Shown piece after piece: positions 24,348-34,231 of a stretch of 64,000 nucleotides of DNA; positions within the stretch are counted from its first letter, which is position 1; every line of letters begins with the position of its first letter. The notes beneath the pieces were generated by a model. That model was not told where the DNA came from, ran no database searches, and saw nothing but the letters and a program-made list of their open reading frames with translations. The position numbers and the translations under genes are program-made. This DNA is from Candidatus Caccalectryoclostridium excrementigallinarum (GTDB taxonomy: Bacteria; Bacillota; Clostridia; Christensenellales; UBA3700), in NCBI GenBank assembly GCA_018714485.1, contig DVNJ01000001.1:62001-126000 (forward strand), written 5' to 3'.

Positions 24348-25307
24348 TCAGGCGCCGAGACGGATAAACAGAGCCAAGAGCGAATAATATCGCAAGTCGG
24401 CGAGCAATTCGTTTATCTCTTCCGCCTCGGAGAGCGCGGATAAGAAGGCGGCTTCGGCGCGTATGTTCGCGGCAAATTCGATGAGCGCCACGTCCGGCTG
24501 CCCTTCAATGCCGCTCTGCGCCTCGCTCGCGTAGGCGTAAAATTCGTCGAAAGCGGACTTAGCCGCCGAGAGCGCAAGGGCGAGATCGTATTCTCCGCTC
24601 TGTACTTTTTTGAGAATATCAAACGTATATCCTAAAAAAATGCGTGTATGGTCTTGATATTTCTCTATGTGCGCGCGCATATTTTCGGGATATTTTTCAA
24701 GATCGAGCGCGGCTATATCCATGCGCTCGCATGCAAATTCACTCTCCCCCAGCGCCAAGCACAGCTCATCTCGCTCGACGGCGACGTCGGCATAGACGCG
24801 CAGTTCGCCTCCGCTTGAAAAAATATACCCGCCCAACCCCGCCTTTCTCATCTCCTCGCCTTGAAGACGCGCGCTCTCCATATCCACGCACCCTTGAAGA
24901 TAACTGACATATACGCTTGAATTTTCCTGCGCATCGCTTTTGATCGCGGCGATGACCGCGCCGTTTGAGATGATATCGGCAGCCAAGAACACGCTCGCTC
25001 CGCTCAACGCGGCGATGCAGAGACAGAGCGCGATCAGCCATATGCGCCTTTTGAGCGTTCCGCCTCTTTTGATCTCCGCGTCGCGCTTAGCGTATGCGCG
25101 CTCAAATTGCTCGGGATCGTATTCTATATCCGCCCGAACGCTCTCTTCGTCCGCGCGCGCGGGCGGCTGTTCGTAAATTATCTCGGGCTGATTTTTCAGC
25201 TGCTCTTCGCTGCGGTAAAAGCGATAATAGGCGTTGTCGTATTTTACATTCTCCGAGCCTTGCTTTCGCTCCTTGTAATTTTTCAGATAATACTTCGAAT
25301 AGTCCAT
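24348..25307 (-). CDS. Single-pass membrane protein with SPOR-like domain
   Basis: A 319-residue protein without a confident family match. A charged cytoplasmic region (about 1-85) precedes one membrane helix (IWLIALCLCIAALSGASVFL). Next comes a segment resembling a SPOR peptidoglycan-binding domain: VYVSYLQGCVDMESARLQGE, then a beta pair around GGYIFSSGGELRVYADV. The C-terminal ~130 residues are helical and acidic. SPOR domains bind septal glycan strands denuded of peptides, so a division or spore-envelope role is plausible. The ORF-track start is a TTG; I use the ATG at 25307. No Shine-Dalgarno is visible. Confidence 0.68.
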   Translation of the reverse strand: MDYSKYYLKNYKERKQGSENVKYDNAYYRFYRSEEQLKNQPEIIYEQPPARADEESVRADIEYDPEQFERAYAKRDAEIKRGGTLKRRIWLIALCLCIAALSGASVFLAADIISNGAVIAAIKSDAQENSSVYVSYLQGCVDMESARLQGEEMRKAGLGGYIFSSGGELRVYADVAVERDELCLALGESEFACERMDIAALDLEKYPENMRAHIEKYQDHTRIFLGYTFDILKKVQSGEYDLALALSAAKSAFDEFYAYASEAQSGIEGQPDVALIEFAANIRAEAAFLSALSEAEEINELLADLRYYSLLALFIRLGA

Positions 25308-25448
25308 ATGCAAAATTATGCCGACAAATGCGGAAATTTGACCGATAGAACGATTTTGACTATATAATTATGATATTTGCCGTATTTAATAATAATTCGG
25401 CAATTATTTTTCTAATAATATTCCTTATTGTTATAGCATCTATCATAG

Positions 25449-25472
25449 AAAATGCCGCGCACAACGCGGCAT
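25449..25472 (-). terminator. Terminator of the dCMP deaminase gene
   Basis: Stem ATGCCGCG/CGCGGCAT with a 5-base loop, followed by TTTTC on the minus strand, 12 bases after the stop codon. Confidence 0.75.
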
Positions 25473-25484
25473 CTAATGAGTTTT

Positions 25485-25940
25485 TCAGTTGAGATCTTCG
25501 AATTTGACCACTTCGACTCCCGCTTCCTTAAAGAGTTCTAAGCTAAATTCGTCGGGATAACCATATTTGAACACTACCCTTTTTATGCCCGCATTGATGA
25601 TCATCTTCGCGCATATCGTGCAGGGTTGATGCGTGCAGTAAAGCGTTGCGCCTTGAACGGAGACGCCGAGCTTCGCCGCCTGAATGATCGCGTTCTGCTC
25701 TGCGTGCACGGCATAGCATATCTCGTGTCGCGTGCCCGAGGGTATGCCGAGCTTGACGCGCAGACACTCCCCTTTTTCCACGCAGCTCAAAATGCCGCTG
25801 CTCGCGCCGTTATATCCCGTCGTGAGAATGCGCTTATCCTTGGTTATCACTGCTCCCACATGCCTGTCGGGCTTGAAACAACTCGACCACGTCGCCACTT
25901 CTTCGGCAAGGCGCATAAATCTGTCGTCCCATTTATTCAT
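25485..25940 (-). CDS. comEB: Deoxycytidylate deaminase family protein (ComEB-like)
   Basis: A 151-residue zinc-dependent dCMP deaminase that supplies dUMP for dTMP synthesis. The catalytic zinc site is visible as HAEQNAIIQ (His and catalytic Glu) and CTHQPCTICAK (two cysteines). A GYNGASSG block matches the dCMP-binding region of the family. A GAGGTGGAG site and a promoter lie upstream. It appears to be a single-gene unit. Confidence 0.93.
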   Translation of the reverse strand: MNKWDDRFMRLAEEVATWSSCFKPDRHVGAVITKDKRILTTGYNGASSGILSCVEKGECLRVKLGIPSGTRHEICYAVHAEQNAIIQAAKLGVSVQGATLYCTHQPCTICAKMIINAGIKRVVFKYGYPDEFSLELFKEAGVEVVKFEDLN

Positions 25941-25969
25941 ACTCCACCTCTTTGCTCCGATATACGATC

Positions 25970-25998
25970 ATTATACCACATTTCTCACGCTCGGACAA
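25970..25998 (-). promoter_or_regulatory. Promoter of the dCMP deaminase gene
   Basis: Minus strand TTGTCC-N17-TATAAT, about 30 bases upstream of the ATG, leaving room for the ribosome site. This contrasts with the leaderless promoters elsewhere in the window. Confidence 0.75.
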
Positions 25999-26138
25999 GA
26001 TAATTGCCCGTCATATCGCCTTCTTTGCTTAAAATACGGTTTCAATGCGTCAAAATCAAACAAAGCATATTGACTTCGCGCGCGCACGCGTATATAATAT
26101 TACCATATAAAGATATATTTCGCTTTTCGGAGGTCATC

Positions 26139-27614
26139 ATGACAGCGCTCTGTGTGGTTTTGGGAATTCTCGGCGGCATATTGATACTCGGACTGCTTGT
26201 CCTCATCATCCGCGCCCTCACTATCAAAAACAAGTCGAGCGGCAAGCCCTTTGTCAAGCAGGAAGGCAGGCTCGAAGAAGTCGAAAAACACATCTCGCAA
26301 GCGATCTCGATAGCGACCGTGTCGCAAGTCGACGAGAGCGCCGTGGACAAGGCTCAATTCGAAAAATTTGCCGACTTTTTGCAAAAAACCTATCCTCTTG
26401 TTCATTCGCGCCTGAGTAAGCAGATCATCGGCGGCGCGCTCGTCTTCTTCCTGCCCGGGAGCGATCCCTCGCTCGAACCGATCGCCATGCTCGCCCATCA
26501 AGACGTGGTGCCCGTGAGCGCGGGAACGGAAGGCGATTGGACGCACCCGCCCTTTTCCGGACACAACGACGGCGAATTTATCTGGGGACGCGGCGCGCTC
26601 GACATGAAAAATCACCTCATCGCGGTCATGGAAGCGACGGAAAACCTGCTGAAAAAGGGCTTTGCGCCCAAAAGAGGGCTTTATATCCTGCTCGGCTGCA
26701 ACGAAGAGATCGTGGCGAGCGAAAATTCTTCCGCCAAGAAGGTCGCCGCCTATCTCGAAGAAAACGGCGTGCGCCTCAAATGCGTCGTCGACGAAGGCGG
26801 CGGAGTCATTCCTCTCTCATATAAGAACATCATCGACAAGACGCTCGTGGGCATCGGCGTGGCGGAAAAGGGCTATCTCGACGTTGAGCTGAGCGTGAGC
26901 GCCAAAGGTGGTCATTCCTCCGCTCCGCCCGCGCATACGGCGCTCGGGATCATCTCCAAAGCGATATGCCGCATAGAAAAACACCCTTATAAGGCGAAAA
27001 TGCCCGACTTCATCTATGATATGCTCAGCATTGTCGGGCGTGACGTCAAGAGCTTTCCCTTGCGGCTGATCACCTGCAACCTGCGCCTTTTCAAGCCGCT
27101 TTTGACCTTCGTGATGGGAAAGATACCCGCCGCGGCGTCCGTCGTGAGAACGTGCACGGCGGTGACCATGTGTTCGGCGTCAGCCGCTCCCAACGTTCTG
27201 CCCCAGCGCGCGAGCGCCGTACTCAACATGCGCCTCATGCCGGGAGTGAGCATCGACGACGCCGTGACCCGTCTCAAAAAGATAATACGCGACGAGAGGA
27301 TAAGCGTCAAGGTCCTCAAAGGCAATCCCGCTCCGCCCGTGTCTTCGACCAAGACCGACACTTTCAAACTCGCGGCAAAATTGCTCGGAGACGGTTGCTC
27401 GGACAGGACGGTCGCTCCCTACATCGTCATGGGCGCCACCGATTCGCGCTATTACACCCGCATTTGCGACGAGATCTATCGCATCTCGCCCTTTCAAACG
27501 CCCGTTTCATTGCTTTTGACCACGCACGGCACCAACGAAAGACTGCCGATAAGCTCGATCAAGACCGCGGTGAAATTCTTCGAAGAGTTCATTGAGCAGC
27601 GCACGGCGTTTTGA
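26139..27614 (+). CDS. Membrane-anchored M20 metallopeptidase (carboxypeptidase Ss1/PM20D1-like)
   Basis: A 491-residue zinc peptidase of the M20 family. An N-terminal membrane helix (CVVLGILGGILILGLLVLII) is followed by the catalytic domain. Metal-binding motifs are MLAHQDVVPV, GRGALDMKN, GCNEEI and VDEGGG. The dimerisation domain carries AKGGHSSAPP. The layout resembles CPS1/PM20D1-type enzymes, which cleave N-acyl amino acids or dipeptides; the actual substrate is unknown. The ATG at 26139 has a CGGAGG site. The ORF-track start 45 codons earlier has none. Confidence 0.87.
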   Translation: MTALCVVLGILGGILILGLLVLIIRALTIKNKSSGKPFVKQEGRLEEVEKHISQAISIATVSQVDESAVDKAQFEKFADFLQKTYPLVHSRLSKQIIGGALVFFLPGSDPSLEPIAMLAHQDVVPVSAGTEGDWTHPPFSGHNDGEFIWGRGALDMKNHLIAVMEATENLLKKGFAPKRGLYILLGCNEEIVASENSSAKKVAAYLEENGVRLKCVVDEGGGVIPLSYKNIIDKTLVGIGVAEKGYLDVELSVSAKGGHSSAPPAHTALGIISKAICRIEKHPYKAKMPDFIYDMLSIVGRDVKSFPLRLITCNLRLFKPLLTFVMGKIPAAASVVRTCTAVTMCSASAAPNVLPQRASAVLNMRLMPGVSIDDAVTRLKKIIRDERISVKVLKGNPAPPVSSTKTDTFKLAAKLLGDGCSDRTVAPYIVMGATDSRYYTRICDEIYRISPFQTPVSLLLTTHGTNERLPISSIKTAVKFFEEFIEQRTAF

Positions 27615-27769
27615 CGACTTTGCACAAAATCACGGCGGCTTGTCAAAATTTTCCTCTCCGTTAGCAAAAATTCGCGCGCCGTTTGCCGAAAATTTTCCTC
27701 GCTTAGCCGATTTTGCGGTCAGCGAAGGAAATTCGCGGGAAAAAATTATATATTTTTTACATAAACCTG

Positions 27770-27798
27770 TTTACATTGCCGCAACGGCGTGATATAAT
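27770..27798 (+). promoter_or_regulatory. Promoter of the groES-groEL operon
   Basis: TTTACA-N17-TATAAT on the plus strand, with the HrcA-type operator starting 4 bases after the -10. Confidence 0.9.
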
Positions 27799-27801
27799 GA
27801 A

Positions 27802-27828
27802 TTAGCAGTCGGATAGGAAGACTGCTAA
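27802..27828 (+). promoter_or_regulatory. CIRCE heat-shock operator (variant)
   Basis: TTAGCAGTC-N9-GACTGCTAA, a perfect 9-bp inverted repeat with the 9-base spacer of the HrcA operator CIRCE (TTAGCACTC-N9-GAGTGCTAA). Position 7 of each arm is changed in a compensatory way. Its place over the transcription start fits repression by HrcA. Confidence 0.9.
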
Positions 27829-27860
27829 TTTAATAGTAAAATACTTTATGGAGGCTGATC

Positions 27861-29788
<1,928 letters not shown>

Positions 29789-29805
29789 TAACCCCGCAAA
29801 AACAT

Positions 29806-29836
29806 AAGGGCAGGTCTCGTACCTGCCCTTTTTTAT
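29806..29836 (+). terminator. Terminator of the groE operon
   Basis: A 10-bp stem AAGGGCAGGT/ACCTGCCCTT with a 5-base loop and a T run, 18 bases after the groEL stop. Confidence 0.93.
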
Positions 29837-29852
29837 TTGAATAGGCTTGTTT

Positions 29853-30362
29853 TCACGAAGGCGCGCCGTCCGTCTTTGACATTATTTTGGCGAGTCTCCC
29901 CCGCTCGGCGTCGTAGATCTCCGCCGCTTCGCCCAAATAAACCCCGAGGTCGAGATCGCGCGAAAGTCCGTCCTCTATCTCCTTTTGCGCGTTTTTCACA
30001 TATTCTTTCGCCTTGGTGAGCAGCGCCTTGTCCACCGCATCGGTCATGGATTCGCAATATCTCACCCATTTCGAGGCGAACACGGCGAGCCGCTCTCCTT
30101 CGAGCGCATAGCGCACTTTCGCGGCATATTCTATCTGCTTCGCCTTCTCCACCGCCTGCGTGATGGAATTGGTGATGCTGTCCTTGCGCGCGTTGTATTC
30201 CTGCAAGAGTTTTTCCTTGGCGGCGATCTCCGCCTTCTGCGTTTCGATGCGGTCGCGTTGCGCCGCGAGCGAACGCTCGTAATTTTTAGTCAGATTGAGA
30301 ATGTATTCGTCCACCTGCTTGACGTCGTAACCTTTGCGCTTGATCGCGAAATTCTTATCCAT
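29853..30362 (-). CDS. DivIVA-domain coiled-coil protein
   Basis: A 169-residue protein starting with a short DivIVA-type lipid-binding motif (FAIKRKGYDVKQVDEYILNL). A long charged coiled coil follows (about 25-150). DivIVA proteins sense negative membrane curvature at division sites and poles. This one is shorter than typical DivIVA and may be a DivIVA-like paralogue such as GpsB. An AAGGAGG site and a TATAAT box (30379-30384) precede it. It converges on groEL across the groE terminator. Confidence 0.8.
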   Translation of the reverse strand: MDKNFAIKRKGYDVKQVDEYILNLTKNYERSLAAQRDRIETQKAEIAAKEKLLQEYNARKDSITNSITQAVEKAKQIEYAAKVRYALEGERLAVFASKWVRYCESMTDAVDKALLTKAKEYVKNAQKEIEDGLSRDLDLGVYLGEAAEIYDAERGRLAKIMSKTDGAPS

Positions 30363-30389
30363 AAGTTCCTCCTTGCAAATTATAGCGCA

Positions 30390-30417
30390 AAAGATAGGGA
30401 CGGCGCTTGCCGTCCCC
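30390..30417 (-). terminator. Hairpin after pncB (weak terminator)
   Basis: Stem GGGACGGC/GCCGTCCC with a GCTT loop, about 65 bases beyond the pncB stop. The minus-strand tail is only moderately T-rich. It also lies just upstream of the divIVA-like gene's -10 box. Confidence 0.5.
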
Positions 30418-30479
30418 GCGTGAAATTTTGTCGATATTCGAGTTTTTTGCGAAGTATATGTCGAAACTCTTGCTTTTGC

Positions 30480-31898
30480 TCAATTATTGATCAGCTCTTG
30501 CTTCAAGTCGAAAAGCTTCTTGGAAAGGTCGACTTTGAAGATGTGCGGATTGAGTATGCGCTTGTAGCCGTCGTTGAACGCGGCGAACTGCCTGGCGTGG
30601 TAGGCGGCTATCTCCATGACGGACGGCGAGGTGTAGACCTGCTTGCCGCCCACGAACACGGGCACCATCAGCTCTTTCGCCGTGAAGTCGGTCAGCGTCT
30701 TTTTCTTCCATGTGTAGACGGGGTGGAATATCTCCACTTTGTCAAGCCCGACGAAGTTCTCCTCTTTGAGCGCGATGAGATCGGCGATCGCCTCGCCCGT
30801 CTTGTTGTCAAAAAAGCGCACTATCTTTTTCTCGCCGGGATTGGTTATCTTCCCGGGCGTGTCGGACTTTTTCAGCTTGGGCACCATGTTCCCCTTTTCG
30901 TCCTCGATCGCGGCGAGCTTATAAACTCCGCCGAGGCTGGGACAGTCTTCGCTGGTGATGAGCTTGGTGCCTATGCCCCAGGTGTCGATGCACGCGCCCT
31001 GCGCGGCGAGCGACTGCACGACCTTTTCGTCCAGATCGCCGCTGGCGCATATCTTCACTTCTTTCAAGCCCGCTTCGTCGAGCATGCGGCGCGCTTCGCG
31101 GCTCAAATAGGCGAGGTCACCCGAATCAAGGCGGATACCGACGGGCTTATGCCCTTCCGCGATCAGCTCCTTGAAGACTTTTATGGCGTTGGGAACGCCG
31201 CTGTGCAGAGTGTCGTAAGTGTCCACGAGCAGCATGCAGGCGTCGGGATAGATGCGCGAATACGCCTTGAACGCTTCATATTCGCTCGGGAAGCTCATGA
31301 CCCAGCTATGCGAATGAGTTCCCGAAACGGGTACGCCGAACATTTTTCCCGCCAAAACGTTGGAAGTGGAAGCGCAGCCAGCCACCATCGCCGCGCGCGC
31401 GCCATAGATAGCCGCGTCGGGACCTTGAGCGCGGCGCAGTCCGAATTCGGCAACGCTCCCTTTCTTTGTCTCATGCACTATCTTGCTCGCCTTGGTGGCG
31501 ATGAGCGTTTGATGATTGAGAATGCACAATATCGCCGTTTCGATGAGCTGAGCCTCGAACAGGCGCGCCTTTACGGTCAAAATAGGCTCCTGCGGGAAGA
31601 CCACGTCGCCTTCGCGCACGGCATAGATGTCGCCCGTGAATTTGAAATTTTTGAGCAAGGTCAAAAATTCTTCGTCGAAAATGCCCAGCGAGCGCAGATA
31701 GGCGATGTCGTCGTCGGAAAATCTCAGCTCGTTGATATAGTCGATCACCTGCTGCAAGCCGCAGGCTATCGCGTAATTGTTGTTGACGCCGCGATAAAAG
31801 ACGTCAAAAACCGCTATCTTGTCCTTTTGCCCCGTCTTACTGTAACCGTTGAGCATGGTCAGCTGATAAAGATCGGTAAGCAACGTGAGATCTCTCAT
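30480..31898 (-). CDS. pncB: Nicotinate phosphoribosyltransferase
   Basis: PncB converts nicotinate and PRPP to nicotinate mononucleotide in NAD salvage, with ATP consumption. The 472 residues start LLTDLYQLTMLNGY, typical of the family, and include SVAEFGLRRAQGPDAA, SGTHSHSWVMSF (catalytic His region), VGIRLDSGDLAYLS and WGIGTKLITS. The next step enzyme, NadD, is encoded at 56.8 kb in a fusion. Its start overlaps lgt as ATGA, so it is the third gene of galK-lgt-pncB. Confidence 0.96.
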   Translation of the reverse strand: MRDLTLLTDLYQLTMLNGYSKTGQKDKIAVFDVFYRGVNNNYAIACGLQQVIDYINELRFSDDDIAYLRSLGIFDEEFLTLLKNFKFTGDIYAVREGDVVFPQEPILTVKARLFEAQLIETAILCILNHQTLIATKASKIVHETKKGSVAEFGLRRAQGPDAAIYGARAAMVAGCASTSNVLAGKMFGVPVSGTHSHSWVMSFPSEYEAFKAYSRIYPDACMLLVDTYDTLHSGVPNAIKVFKELIAEGHKPVGIRLDSGDLAYLSREARRMLDEAGLKEVKICASGDLDEKVVQSLAAQGACIDTWGIGTKLITSEDCPSLGGVYKLAAIEDEKGNMVPKLKKSDTPGKITNPGEKKIVRFFDNKTGEAIADLIALKEENFVGLDKVEIFHPVYTWKKKTLTDFTAKELMVPVFVGGKQVYTSPSVMEIAAYHARQFAAFNDGYKRILNPHIFKVDLSKKLFDLKQELINN

Positions 31899-32806
31899 TT
31901 TTTCATCTCCTCGCCTTCGATCACCTCGCAGCCGTCGCTCTGATCGCCGGAAGACGTCAGGTCGGGATCGGGCGCTTTGTTATATTTATCCAAAAATCTG
32001 AAGCTTATTATGCCTTTATAGTAAAGCGCGATGAGCACGGCGCAAAGAGCCGCCATGCAATAGCATATCACCTGCACTATCCCCACTTCCGTGCCGGGGA
32101 AGGTGGCGTGGTCTATTTTGAGGAATTCCAAACTGCCGCGAACAAGTCCGTACCACATCAGATAGCAAAGCGCGATCATAAACGGCTTGCGCTTGTCTAT
32201 CTTGCGGCGGTACATGACAAGCCCCAAGCAAAGACCGATGAAATTGAGCACTCCTTCATAGAAGAAGAGCGCGCAATGCCAGCTGCCCGTCATGTCGATA
32301 TAGACGGCAAAGGGGAAAAATTGCAGCGCGGGATCTTCGATCTTCAAGCCGTAAAGCTCTTGATTGAAATAGTTGCCCCATCTGCCCATGATCTGTCCCA
32401 CGAGAAGCGCGAGCACGACGAGATCCGCCGTGCGGGCGATGCTGTATTTTTTGTTGCGCAGACAGCAGCAGATTATGCCCAAAACGCCGCCGAAAATGCC
32501 GCCGATGATGGTCAGACCGCCTTCGCGCAGATTAAATACTTTTTTCCAACCTTCCGCCGTGCTGAGGTCGTAAGTGGAACCGATACGCGGAACGACATAG
32601 AAAACGCGGCAGAATATCACCGCCAGCACTACGACCCAGAGAAAGAGTTCGAGCGCAAATTCCATGCCCACGCCCCGCTTTTCCAGCAAGTGCGCCACGA
32701 GCATGAGCGCCAAGAGCATGCCGATCGTGATCATGATGGCATACCAATATATATCCAAGCCGCCTATGGAAAAAGCGACTCTCCCGGGCGCGCACAATAA
32801 ATTCAT
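31895..32806 (-). CDS. lgt: Prolipoprotein diacylglyceryl transferase
   Basis: Lgt attaches diacylglycerol to the lipobox cysteine of prolipoproteins. The 303 residues form about seven membrane helices. The family signature GRWGNYFNQELYG is visible near residue 140, as is YWYAIMITIG at the first helix. The acidic, Ser-rich C-terminal tail is extra. Overlaps of four bases (ATGA) with galK upstream and pncB downstream place these functionally unrelated genes in one transcript. Confidence 0.96.
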   Translation of the reverse strand: MNLLCAPGRVAFSIGGLDIYWYAIMITIGMLLALMLVAHLLEKRGVGMEFALELFLWVVVLAVIFCRVFYVVPRIGSTYDLSTAEGWKKVFNLREGGLTIIGGIFGGVLGIICCCLRNKKYSIARTADLVVLALLVGQIMGRWGNYFNQELYGLKIEDPALQFFPFAVYIDMTGSWHCALFFYEGVLNFIGLCLGLVMYRRKIDKRKPFMIALCYLMWYGLVRGSLEFLKIDHATFPGTEVGIVQVICYCMAALCAVLIALYYKGIISFRFLDKYNKAPDPDLTSSGDQSDGCEVIEGEEMKK

Positions 32807-34065
32807 CGAATATTCACCTTGCAGGCGCCGTCGTTGCGCACGCCGACCTCGAAAACATTCTCTTCGCCGAAAATATCGGACATATACTCGATATATTTTG
32901 CGGTATGCTTTTTATCCACAAAGGCGAGGATCGTACCCGCGAATCCGCCGCCGTGCACCCTGACCGCGCGCACGCCCTTGAAGCGCTTGCTCAGATTGAT
33001 GCCCAAAGGCACGCGCTGGGCGACGTCGCCCTCGGGATAGCAGTTCTGCAAAAGCATATAGGAAGAAAGCCCGCTCGCGTTGATGACCTCGGCAAAGGCG
33101 CTCTCGTTGCCTTTCTTGACCGCTTCCGCACCCGCGTCCACGCGCTTGTTCTCGTCGTAAAAATGCATGGCGCGCATGATGGCTCTGCCGCTGACTTCGT
33201 TTTGCAGCGCGGAGATCTTGTCGTAAAAATCCTCTTCGCTCACTTCACGCAGCGTTTTGCCGCCCAATTTTCCCGCCACGAGCTCCATTTCGCGGCGTAT
33301 CGCGGCATAATTGTCGGTGAGATTGCAATGGTCGCCGCCCGTGTTGGTGATGACGATATCCATGTCGTCAAAGCCCCAATGAATGCTCTCCACTTCGGGA
33401 TCGACGGTGGATTTGAAGTCTATGTAGCTCACGCCGCCGAGCGCGATCGCGCTCTGGTCGAGAAGTCCGCTGGGCTTGCCGAAATAGACGTTTTCGGCAA
33501 AGTAAGAGGCTTTCGCCTTGTCCATGGCGCCGAGCTTGCCGCCGTTATAAAGGCAGTTGAGTATTTCGCAGATGAGAAGTTCGAAACTCGCCGACGAGGA
33601 AACTCCCGCGCCTTTGAAGACATTGCTCTGCGTGGTGGCTTTGAAGCCGCCTATCTTCCAACCGTGATCGAGATAATATTTGCAGATGCCTTTGATGATG
33701 GCGGTCGAATCGCCCTCTTCCTCCTTTATCTTGCTGAGGTCGGCAACGTTGACGAAAACGGGCGGATAGCCCACAGACTCCACGATTATCACGCCGTCGT
33801 CCGTCTTGGTCACGCAGGCGAGCGTGTCCACGGTTATGGACGCGCAGAGCACTTTGCCGTTATTGTGGTCGGTATGATTGCCGCAGACCTCTATCCTGCC
33901 GGGCGAAGAGAAAAATTCGCCTTCGCCGTATTTCGCCGCATGCAGATTGGCGAGCATGGCATAGCGCTCCGCCGCCTGAACGACGTCCGCAGAGCCGTTA
34001 AGACGGGCTATTTCCGCCGCAAAAGCGGGATCGGATAAAAATTCTTTGGCGTTTGACTTACTCAT
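32803..34065 (-). CDS. galK: Galactokinase-like GHMP kinase
   Basis: A 420-residue GHMP kinase, most like galactokinase (Leloir pathway). The N-terminal signature reads SSPGRIEVCGNHTDHNNG, where common GalK has GEHTDYN-type sequence. The ATP-binding motif is GAGVSSSASFE, and the C-terminal GGGFAGT motif appears as VHGGGFAGTILAF. An extra N-terminal ~50 residues precede the core. The ATG at 34065 has a GAAGAGGTG site; the ORF-track start is upstream of it. It is divergent from galT, supporting a galactose role. Confidence 0.87.
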   Translation of the reverse strand: MSKSNAKEFLSDPAFAAEIARLNGSADVVQAAERYAMLANLHAAKYGEGEFFSSPGRIEVCGNHTDHNNGKVLCASITVDTLACVTKTDDGVIIVESVGYPPVFVNVADLSKIKEEEGDSTAIIKGICKYYLDHGWKIGGFKATTQSNVFKGAGVSSSASFELLICEILNCLYNGGKLGAMDKAKASYFAENVYFGKPSGLLDQSAIALGGVSYIDFKSTVDPEVESIHWGFDDMDIVITNTGGDHCNLTDNYAAIRREMELVAGKLGGKTLREVSEEDFYDKISALQNEVSGRAIMRAMHFYDENKRVDAGAEAVKKGNESAFAEVINASGLSSYMLLQNCYPEGDVAQRVPLGINLSKRFKGVRAVRVHGGGFAGTILAFVDKKHTAKYIEYMSDIFGEENVFEVGVRNDGACKVNIR

Positions 34066-34095
34066 AACACTCACCTCTTCATTGTCGTTAGTAAG

Positions 34096-34124
34096 ATTAT
34101 AGCACACACGCGCGCGATTGTAAA
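34096..34124 (-). promoter_or_regulatory. Promoter of galK-lgt-pncB
   Basis: Minus strand TTTACA-N17-TATAAT, about 30 bases upstream of the galK ATG. Confidence 0.85.
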
Positions 34125-34153
34125 TATATAAGAGCGTGCTTGAAGGAAAACTC

Positions 34154-34182
34154 TTGCAAAATGCGCGTAAAAGTCTTATAAT
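34154..34182 (+). promoter_or_regulatory. Promoter of galT
   Basis: TTGCAA-N17-TATAAT on the plus strand. The -10 runs straight into the palindrome listed next. Confidence 0.82.
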
Positions 34183-34198
34183 ATATTCGATCGAATAT
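34183..34198. promoter_or_regulatory. 16-bp palindrome at the galT transcription start (candidate operator)
   Basis: ATATTCGATCGAATAT is a perfect palindrome covering the predicted galT transcription start, immediately after the -10 box. The position suits repression of galT by a sugar-responsive regulator. No regulator gene lies next to it. Confidence 0.55.
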
Positions 34199-34231
34199 TT
34201 TCGATGCTTAAATAACTTTACGAGGTCATTT

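Noticed and set aside
27640-27705. Repeated AAAATTTTCCTC words before the groE promoter
   Set aside because: Only two short AT-rich copies in a small intergenic gap; chance is likely.
29985-31943. 652-codon plus-strand open frame
   Set aside because: Antisense shadow of pncB and the DivIVA-like gene, both of which have clear family motifs.
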